Assembly (NCBI RefSeq): GCF_048541835.1
Contig: NZ_JBLEOY010000001.1
Coordinates: forward strand, 833,754-897,753
DNA from: QIJE01 sp048541835
GTDB lineage: Bacteria; SZUA-79; Acidulodesulfobacterales; Acidulodesulfobacteraceae
DNA length: 64,000 nt
Direction: 5' to 3'
Part shown: positions 57,828 through 64,000 of the stretch, in pieces
Numbering within the stretch: the stretch's first letter is position 1
Layout of the letters: each line of letters begins with the position of its first letter
The notes under the pieces: generated by a model
The model's input: only the letters and a program-made list of their open reading frames with translations
Database searches by the model: none
What the model was told of the DNA's origin: nothing
Made by a program: the position numbers and the translations under genes

Positions 57828-58985
57828 TTAAATAAAAGCATCCTCGAATCCATTTGAATATCTGTCTCTATCCGTTAAAGGGTCAATCCCCCAAAGATTT
57901 TCGACGTATTTGAGTATGGAAGTATGCTCATGCATGACATTTGAAACATAATTTTTTTTGACAAAAGGGGAAATGATTATACACCCTACACGTATTCCAA
58001 GTCCGTAATAATCTATGATGGGCGGTACTACATGGTCGTAAAAACCGCCGCCCTCGTCCCAGTTCAAAAATATAACCGACTTTGAAAACAGCGGACTTTT
58101 TCTTAGTGTCTCTATCCTTTTTACCGTGTAAGCCATCCCTGTTTTAACGTTTGCAGGGGGATGCTCCGAATGTTCATAACTAGGAATGAGCCAGCTAAAT
58201 TGCGGGAGCGTTCCTTTTTTAACATCTTCGAAATACTCGTCGGCAGGTCTTATCTTAGACCACATATTTTTATCTTTTATAAATCTTTCAAACCATATAA
58301 CCGGAACCCAATGGTGAACATATTTTTTAGGGTCAGGCCAACCCTCCACATATATTTTCCATGATATTTTTGCCTTCTCAAATCTATCAAAGATAGTAGG
58401 AAATTCATAAGGCTTTTTCGGCGTCGCATCTGTTATGTAACCGTTGGACTGACCGGCAATCTGATAAAGCCTGTTAGGCAGGGTAGGCGCCATAATGGAA
58501 TGAAAATAGTTCTGACATAGCGTATACTTATTTGCGTAATAATAGTAGGAAGAAAGAGCCCTTTTCGTATTATAATAACCCATTATCACTTTGTAACTAT
58601 TTACCGGTTGATTTATTCCATCTAAGAAATAGCCGTTCATTTTTCCTTTATTATAATCAGTGTGCAGCGCTTTCCATGAATGGTGAGGATCTACATTATT
58701 TGGAGTTACATACTGAAACCCGAGATCGTACGGTTTGACGCTCCCGCCCATACCGTCCGTAATACCGAGTTCCAAGAGTCTTTTTGACTGACCGTTTATG
58801 GTATTGTTCATCATGCCAAAATAATGGTCGAAACTCCTGTTTTCCTGCATTATTAAAACTACGTGTTCCGGTTTTTTAAACCTTGTATCGGCAACCGCAT
58901 CATTCGCAATAAAATTACCAGATACCATGCCTCCCAACAAACCGGCCGCTGCAATTTTCATAAAATCTCTTCTTTTTATATCCAT
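57828..58985 (-). CDS. Tat-secreted phosphoesterase (phospholipase C / acid phosphatase family)
   Basis: A PF04185-type enzyme of 385 residues. The N-terminus MDIKRRDFMKIAAAGLLGG is a twin-arginine signal. VVLIMQENRSFDHYFGMM starts the catalytic domain, and further on NWDEGGGFYDHVVPP and HEHTSILKYVE carry metal-binding Asp/His residues. It should hydrolyse phosphate esters in the periplasm or outside. ATG 58985 has GAGG six bases upstream; a longer reading to 59027 would overlap exbD. Last gene of the exb/ton cluster. Confidence 0.88.
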   Translation of the reverse strand: MDIKRRDFMKIAAAGLLGGMVSGNFIANDAVADTRFKKPEHVVLIMQENRSFDHYFGMMNNTINGQSKRLLELGITDGMGGSVKPYDLGFQYVTPNNVDPHHSWKALHTDYNKGKMNGYFLDGINQPVNSYKVIMGYYNTKRALSSYYYYANKYTLCQNYFHSIMAPTLPNRLYQIAGQSNGYITDATPKKPYEFPTIFDRFEKAKISWKIYVEGWPDPKKYVHHWVPVIWFERFIKDKNMWSKIRPADEYFEDVKKGTLPQFSWLIPSYEHSEHPPANVKTGMAYTVKRIETLRKSPLFSKSVIFLNWDEGGGFYDHVVPPIIDYYGLGIRVGCIIISPFVKKNYVSNVMHEHTSILKYVENLWGIDPLTDRDRYSNGFEDAFI

Positions 58986-59004
58986 AATAATCCTCTTTTT
59001 ATAT

Positions 59005-59409
59005 TTATGTTGTAGGGTTGACGGCAATAGAAACCCTCAAAAATCCGTCTTTTTTTATTATATTTATTGTTTTTACGACGCGTTTCAGATAAATCCCCTC
59101 ATCGCCGTTTATAACAATAAGATCTTTCTTATTTACAACCCGTTGCTTCAATAGAGCAGGAAGACCTTTAAAATTTGTTTTTTCTTTATTAAGGAAAATA
59201 GAGCCGTTTTTCTTCAGCGTTACTACGAAATTATGCATTTTTATTGCAGAACCCTGAGAAGACTTTGGAAGATGAACGTTTAGCCCCTTCTGATGAACCA
59301 TGGAAAGAGTTACAAATATAAAAAATACCAGAAGAAAAAACATGATATCTATCATAGGCACTAATTCTATCCTTGCTTTTTTGATTTCCTGTCCCTGAGT
59401 AAGTTTCAT
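59005..59409 (-). CDS. exbD: Biopolymer transport protein ExbD
   Basis: A 134-residue ExbD/TolR protein: short cytoplasmic start, one membrane helix with the essential aspartate D21 (PMIDIMFFLLVFF), and a periplasmic domain. It forms the proton-driven motor with ExbB for TonB. It lies 61 bp after exbB. Confidence 0.93.
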   Translation of the reverse strand: MKLTQGQEIKKARIELVPMIDIMFFLLVFFIFVTLSMVHQKGLNVHLPKSSQGSAIKMHNFVVTLKKNGSIFLNKEKTNFKGLPALLKQRVVNKKDLIVINGDEGIYLKRVVKTINIIKKDGFLRVSIAVNPTT

Positions 59410-59470
59410 ATAATATAGCTTTGACCCCTCCGAATTATAATAATATTTAATTTAAAATCTTATTCAAGAT

Positions 59471-60193
59471 TTAAGCCGGTTCTTTTACCGCGGTAAGAGT
59501 GCTATTGCCCTTACTTTCAAATAATGCCTTTTTTTTGCTCAAGTCAAAACCCTTCTTGTCATTTAAATCATTTCTTTTCACAAAGTTTTCGAATTGCAGG
59601 ACTACAAATTCCATCTGTTTTTTTATTGATATAATTTTATTTTGGAAGTAATTGAAAAACCCCAAGCAAAGTATAGCTATTACAAGACCTGCCGCCGTAT
59701 TCAAAAGAGCTAATGCGACTCCGCCGGTGATGGCCGTCGGGTTTGATGATACTCCACCTGCTTGACCTATTACGTTAAAAGATAACATGATCCCTATTAT
59801 CGTTCCGAGAAGCCCTAAGAGTGGAGCCATCGTGATTAATGTATCCAAAACCCACATATATCTTTCCATTTCCCTCGTATGTTTCATTGCTTCTTCCATT
59901 AAATCCCCGTCTCTTTCCTCTTTCGTTAAGCAAATATTATCAAAGCCAACCGAGATAAGAGATGAAAAAATCCCCGGGTGTTCATCGCAATATTTCTTTG
60001 CTTTTGCAAGCCCGTTATCGCTTTTTAGGATGTCTTTAATCTCCTCGGAAAAAGACGAGCCGGTTTTAATGACGCTATGAAGAAAATAAAATCTTTCGAC
60101 GATAACGGCAATAGCGATAAGCAACAGTACAAGCATGGCATACATAAGCGGTCCTCCTTCGATCAACACACCTAAAACCTTAACCGCATTCAT
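59471..60193 (-). CDS. exbB: Biopolymer transport protein ExbB (MotA/TolQ/ExbB family)
   Basis: A 240-residue three-helix proton channel. Features are the first helix (MYAMLVLLLIAIAVIVERFY), the loop with MERYMWVLDTLITMAPLLGLLGT in parts, and the last helix with threonine and glycines (ALLNTAAGLVIAI). A charged C-terminal tail follows. It lies between tonB and exbD; GGAGG is in the 65-bp gap. Confidence 0.92.
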   Translation of the reverse strand: MNAVKVLGVLIEGGPLMYAMLVLLLIAIAVIVERFYFLHSVIKTGSSFSEEIKDILKSDNGLAKAKKYCDEHPGIFSSLISVGFDNICLTKEERDGDLMEEAMKHTREMERYMWVLDTLITMAPLLGLLGTIIGIMLSFNVIGQAGGVSSNPTAITGGVALALLNTAAGLVIAILCLGFFNYFQNKIISIKKQMEFVVLQFENFVKRNDLNDKKGFDLSKKKALFESKGNSTLTAVKEPA

Positions 60194-60258
60194 TATTAGA
60201 CCTCCTGTAATTTGAAATTTATTTTAATGTTTAAGTGAATAACTTTTTCGTATGTATG

Positions 60259-60951
60259 TTAATGATCTAATCTAAAGTGTATTTTTATTAAAAAAGTTAA
60301 TGAATTTCTCGGTATGCCTTTTGGGAATGGCATGAATGGAGCTGATATTTTTATGGTTTCAATAGCTGATTTGTTTAAAATATTATACTGCGACGTTTTA
60401 TTAATCTTTTCGAACACTAAATCCCCGTTTTTTAAAATTCTAAATAACATGGTCACATATCCCTCCATGCCTTCTTTTTTTGCAATCGTGGGATAGACTA
60501 AATTGCTTACTATTTTTGACTTTATCTCGCCAAAATATTTGTCTAATACGCTTATGGGTATTTTTTGACGTACATGGCTGACAATAGGCACGTATCGAAC
60601 GATTGGGGCAATAGGGACCGCCGGCGTAGGCATGGGAATAGAAACATGATTTACCTTAAACGGAGCCGGTTTAGCCGATTTTTTAATCGAAACTTTTTTA
60701 ACGATCCTCTTTAACTTTTTAACCGGGACTACCTTTTTTTTAGGCGGAATAATGACTTTCTTCTTGTGTGGAATACTGACTACGGAGATTAACATCGGTT
60801 TTGCTTTTTTTATAGGCTTTATGAAATTCCTTGCAATAACGGAAATTTCGGCAATGAGAAGCAAAAACATTATTTCTAATATTAAAGCAATTACGAATGA
60901 ATATTTTAACCTTGTGTTTTTATCCGGATAATTTTTTATAATATTTTCCAT
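60259..60951 (-). CDS. tonB: TonB energy transducer
   Basis: A 230-residue TonB: N-terminal anchor (SFVIALILEIMFLLLIAEIS), a Pro/Lys-rich periplasmic spacer (residues about 55-120, with KKVIIPPKKKVVPVKKL), and the C-terminal beta-domain (YPTIAKKEGMEGYVTMLFRI). It carries energy to outer-membrane receptors such as those encoded just upstream. Confidence 0.93.
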   Translation of the reverse strand: MENIIKNYPDKNTRLKYSFVIALILEIMFLLLIAEISVIARNFIKPIKKAKPMLISVVSIPHKKKVIIPPKKKVVPVKKLKRIVKKVSIKKSAKPAPFKVNHVSIPMPTPAVPIAPIVRYVPIVSHVRQKIPISVLDKYFGEIKSKIVSNLVYPTIAKKEGMEGYVTMLFRILKNGDLVFEKINKTSQYNILNKSAIETIKISAPFMPFPKGIPRNSLTFLIKIHFRLDH

Positions 60952-61052
60952 GACGCAATGCCGTATCTACCTATTTAAGATTTATTAATACTTTTTATTA
61001 TAGCAAATGAATGTTACGGTAATATTACGTTTATATTAAATTTTTGTTACGA

Positions 61053-61102
61053 TAAATCCTCCCGTCCCAATGTTAATTTAAAGCAGGGACGGGAGGATTT
61101 AA
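61053..61102. terminator. GC-rich 16-bp stem-loop between the receptor gene and tonB
   Basis: 16 perfect base pairs (61053-61068 with 61087-61102), far more G+C than the surroundings, with an 18-base loop. It lies 12 bp after the receptor stop. The following T-run is weak, so it may slow 3' decay or attenuate rather than terminate fully. Confidence 0.65.
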
Positions 61103-61113
61103 ACGTTAAGATG

Positions 61114-63591
61114 TTAAAACTTGAATGTTATTGTTGCATAAAACGCTATCGGCATTCCCGGATAGGCTAAGACTGCACTCGTAGTGTATTTCCTATGATA
61201 TGAACGCTTGGTTATGTATTCATATTTATTATATTGGTGGTTTAATAAGTTTAAAACCGTAAGCTTGATAATCGCTTCTTTTGGTAATCCGGCTTCCTTA
61301 TTATTGAACGGAATTTTAGCGCTTATTGAAGCTTTTAAAACATTAAAGCTTGGGATTGTTTGACTTGACGGCACCTTAGTAATGTCATCCATAATATACT
61401 GTTTGCCCGTATATATATCCCATATCTTGGAAGAATAAGTGATATTGCCGATCAAAAGTCTATAATAAGCGCCTGCATCAAATGTTTCTTCTGGAACATA
61501 CGGAACATTGAGTCCGTTATAGTTGACCTTACCCGTAACATAACTTTCATACACCGCTTTTTCATAGCTCATATTCGTAAAGAGATGAAGATTGTTTATG
61601 GGATCATCCTCAGCGTATAAATTTACGCCGTTATAATTGGAACTCCCCGAGGCATAAAACGATGTCCCGTCGGATAAAGTATAAGACAGCAGTATATTCG
61701 AAAAATGCTCATGATAATAGTTTACATTCAAGACGAAATCATTTAATAAAGCATCGTGATGAACTAAAACCTTAAACCCTGCCGTATAGTATTGATTCTT
61801 TTCAGGCTCTAAAGCCTTGGCGCCTATTTGTTGAAATGGGCCGCCGCCACCACCTAAATGCGGGTTTTGATATGCGTCCGAGTAATTTCCATAGACGGAA
61901 ACATCTTTGATAAGCTTATAATTAACCCCTATAGAAGGTTCTAGTTTTTCAAAATATGTCGATGCGTTCGGCGCCTGATTCACGGAATGCCCCGGAATGG
62001 TAGAGTCGTTACCCGCCGGATTCACTAAAACCGCTTTAGGATAATATTCTGCCGCATTATTAATATAGTTTGTTCTAAAGGTGACGAAGTTTAATCCAGG
62101 GGTTATTCTCAACCTTTTAAAAAAATGGAGCGTATCTTGAATAAATGCAGAACCGAATGTCTGGTAAAAGTCGCTATATCTGTAAATACACGGATTGGAC
62201 CTCGTCGTAACTTCATTCGTTACGCTCTTATTACTGCAAAATCCGCCAAAGGGGTCCGAGAATGCATTTCTTGATATATAATGGTTCTTCAGGAACCATC
62301 CGCCGAATTTAATTAAGTTATGAGGAGCATTTATGTCAAAATATGTCTTATCGCCGTAAACCTTATCCTGTGGATCGTTGTATTCAAATATCTTTTTAGC
62401 CTCTTCCAATTTCCCGATTTCCAATGAAGTATTGTTATAATTCATATAATGCAACCGTTCTCCCTCTCTATACCACACTAAGTTGTGAAGCGAAACGAGC
62501 TTGGAAACCTTAAGGTTAATCGGTGCATAAATTAGATACATATGGTTTTTGGCAAGTTTGTTCCAAACGTCAAAAGGTAAGGAACTATAATAACCCGTAG
62601 TTTTCTGGGAAAAATATTGCCCCGGAATGCTTTTCCCGGTTTGCAGGTTATAGCCGTTAACGGTAAGGCCGGTATTTCCATTGCCGGCATATACGGGATT
62701 TACCGGTATAAGAGTCGGTTTATAACCTTGCGAACGAGCGATATAAGCGCCTAAGCCGATATTTCCGTTTTGAAATGTCTTAACGATTTTTCCGTAATAT
62801 GCATAGTTTGTACTTGGATTATAAAAACCGAAGCCGGTCATATAGCTGTTAGAACTTGTTATGCCTCCCGCAAGGACTGCGGAATAACCATTGATTACCC
62901 CTGTTTTTATATCGAAATTAACATGTTTAACATTAAAACTGCCGAAGGTAAAACTTAAAGAGCCTTTCGGCTTAACAGAAGGTTGTAACGGAATAAAATT
63001 TAATGTTCCGCCAAGCGCGTTATACCCTCTATTTACTGGATTTCCCGGTCCGTAAGTAACATTAACACCTGAAATCAACGACTTCTCCGGCATTAATGCA
63101 GTTGACCATAAACCTGAACCCGGGTTTCCCATAGGAACGCCGTCGAAGGTTACGGCATCACTTCCGTTGTCAGTCTCTCCCTTTAAGCCCCCCCATCCTT
63201 GTTGAATTCCGTTGATGCTGAAACTTCCCCTTGTGGATCCCGTCGGTCCGTAGGTTTCACTTCTTACCCCTGGTATTATAGACAAGATTTGCGTTGCTCC
63301 GCCTACGGGTCCAGCGGTCTCAATCTCGTCTTTATTAACTACCAATTCAGACTGAGTGGATTTAAAAATCTTTTCCTTGGTAAATTTTATATCCGTCTTC
63401 TTTAGCTCTGCTTTTTCGTACGACAGCAAGCTTGAAATTGCGGATGCTTCCCCTAAGTTAATAGGGCTATTTGAAGCGGCTGCGTAAGAAGGTCTGATGC
63501 CGATAAACATCGTCGACACCGATAATGCAAAAATCAAAAATGCGATAAAACTTCGAACAAAAAAGTGATTAAATTGGGGCTTTGGTTCCAT
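61114..63591 (-). CDS. TonB-dependent outer-membrane receptor
   Basis: An 825-residue receptor: N-terminal signal region (SFIAFLIFALSVSTMFIG), a plug domain (residues about 85-210: ILSIIPGVRSETYGPTG, VTFDGVPMG, YGPGNPVNRGYNALGGTLNF) and a beta-barrel ending ...YATITFKF with a terminal Phe. The extended region before the plug has no STN domain. The substrate is unknown; siderophore, heme or another iron chelate is typical. AGGAGGAA lies six bases before the ATG. It heads the tonB-exbB-exbD-phosphoesterase set. Confidence 0.93.
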   Translation of the reverse strand: MEPKPQFNHFFVRSFIAFLIFALSVSTMFIGIRPSYAAASNSPINLGEASAISSLLSYEKAELKKTDIKFTKEKIFKSTQSELVVNKDEIETAGPVGGATQILSIIPGVRSETYGPTGSTRGSFSINGIQQGWGGLKGETDNGSDAVTFDGVPMGNPGSGLWSTALMPEKSLISGVNVTYGPGNPVNRGYNALGGTLNFIPLQPSVKPKGSLSFTFGSFNVKHVNFDIKTGVINGYSAVLAGGITSSNSYMTGFGFYNPSTNYAYYGKIVKTFQNGNIGLGAYIARSQGYKPTLIPVNPVYAGNGNTGLTVNGYNLQTGKSIPGQYFSQKTTGYYSSLPFDVWNKLAKNHMYLIYAPINLKVSKLVSLHNLVWYREGERLHYMNYNNTSLEIGKLEEAKKIFEYNDPQDKVYGDKTYFDINAPHNLIKFGGWFLKNHYISRNAFSDPFGGFCSNKSVTNEVTTRSNPCIYRYSDFYQTFGSAFIQDTLHFFKRLRITPGLNFVTFRTNYINNAAEYYPKAVLVNPAGNDSTIPGHSVNQAPNASTYFEKLEPSIGVNYKLIKDVSVYGNYSDAYQNPHLGGGGGPFQQIGAKALEPEKNQYYTAGFKVLVHHDALLNDFVLNVNYYHEHFSNILLSYTLSDGTSFYASGSSNYNGVNLYAEDDPINNLHLFTNMSYEKAVYESYVTGKVNYNGLNVPYVPEETFDAGAYYRLLIGNITYSSKIWDIYTGKQYIMDDITKVPSSQTIPSFNVLKASISAKIPFNNKEAGLPKEAIIKLTVLNLLNHQYNKYEYITKRSYHRKYTTSAVLAYPGMPIAFYATITFKF

Positions 63592-63818
63592 TCCTTCCTC
63601 CTAATTTTTAAAGTTTTAATCATGAAATTTTTACTGCCTGTGTAATTTTAGCAAACTAATATGACAGTTTAATGACGTTTATGTTAAGTTTTATTACATT
63701 TCGTTACAGTTTCGTGGTATTAAAGTTTATTGGTAAAAATAAAAGAATATTAGTGGGTTTAATGGTGAGACACATAAAGGATATCTCTTATAAAGGAAAG
63801 TGGTAAAATCTTCAGATT

Positions 63819-63856
63819 AAAAAGCCGTAGGCCAATCTTATGGCTTACGGCTTTTT
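63819..63856. terminator. Bidirectional intrinsic terminator
   Basis: AAAAAGCCGTA pairs with TACGGCTTTTT around an inner GCCA/TGGC stem, with T-runs on both strands. It lies 11 bp after the stop of the window-edge receptor gene. Confidence 0.88.
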
Positions 63857-63866
63857 ATAATCCTGT

Positions 63867-64000
63867 TTAAAACTTCATGCTGGTGCTTATGAAGAACGTT
63901 CTGGGCGCACCGGGCCACGCTTGCAACATTGACCCCCCTTTGTAATAATCATAAGTATCTACTCCTCCGCCTGTGTCGTAAACCTCCTGGGAGTTATATT
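63867..64000 (-). CDS. C-terminal part of a second TonB-dependent receptor (cut by window edge)
   Basis: The last 43 residues of a minus-strand gene are inside the window. They end LQAWPGAPRTFFISTSMKF with the terminal Phe and alternating pattern of an outer-membrane beta-barrel strand, and resemble the end of the 61114-63591 receptor (LAYPGMPIAFYATITFKF). So two related receptors are in tandem, separated by a terminator. Confidence 0.8.
   Translation of the reverse strand, partial: YNSQEVYDTGGGVDTYDYYKGGSMLQAWPGAPRTFFISTSMKF

Noticed and set aside
58986..59027. Longer N-terminus for the phosphoesterase
   Set aside because: It would overlap exbD and bury the twin-arginine signal; GAGG supports the ATG at 58985.

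Overview
The window is a low-GC chromosomal segment of a Gram-negative bacterium. It carries a TonB/ExbB/ExbD system, TonB-dependent receptors, a Tat-secreted phosphoesterase and TatA. The metabolism looks anaerobic or microaerophilic: 2-oxoglutarate:ferredoxin oxidoreductase, a two-subunit class I fumarase, a complex-I/hydrogenase-like membrane complex, siroheme-dependent heme synthesis, and a RIC-type Fe-S repair protein. This mix fits a deltaproteobacterial (Desulfobacterota-like) lineage. That placement is inference; there is no rRNA gene here to test it. I saw no tRNA, rRNA, insertion sequence or CRISPR array.

Layout. 1-5423: tail of a + strand gene, then a minus-strand operon for an energy-converting-hydrogenase-related (Ehr-type) complex. 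Its large subunit has lost all four Ni-binding cysteines, while the membrane subunits keep their proton-channel residues. 5424-7412: regulatory region, a DUF2249-RIC fusion behind an FNR-like site, and an HTH/NosL-like regulator. 7481-10552: polA and an RDD membrane protein. 10620-19142: one long minus-strand tetrapyrrole cluster (AMMECR1, precorrin-2 dehydrogenase, hemX-like, hemA, hemC, cobA-hemD, ahbC, ahbD). 19174-26599: OsmC, gpsA, gyrA, moaA, a class A PBP. 26800-32400: small proteins, an LRV-repeat protein, DUF488, MscS, rarA, a periplasmic binding-like protein, and a probable dprA remnant. 32409-39127: topA with an internal 96-bp exact repeat, a frameshifted heme-c/HAMP sensor, PLP-binding protein, proC, maf, a CDF transporter. 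39219-47293: plus-strand central-carbon cluster (fumarase, sucCD, korDABG), then ndk, nth and an orphan heme-copper-oxidase-like membrane protein. 47295-57800: queE, tatA and the replication-origin region (gyrB-dnaN-dnaA divergent from rpmH-rnpA-yidD-yidC-mnmE). 57828-64000: phosphoesterase, exbD, exbB, tonB and two tandem TonB-dependent receptors, the second cut by the window edge.

How it fits together. Uroporphyrinogen III made by HemA/HemC/HemD is methylated by CobA, oxidised by the CysG-N protein to siroheme, and then taken by AhbC/AhbD to heme. AhbA/AhbB, HemB and HemL must be encoded elsewhere. Reduced ferredoxin from Kor could feed the Ehr-type complex, which cannot be a hydrogenase if its active site is as degenerate as it appears. 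Genes diverge around 53641-53990, an extremely AT-rich spacer with 15-bp A+T direct repeats that is the best candidate for oriC.
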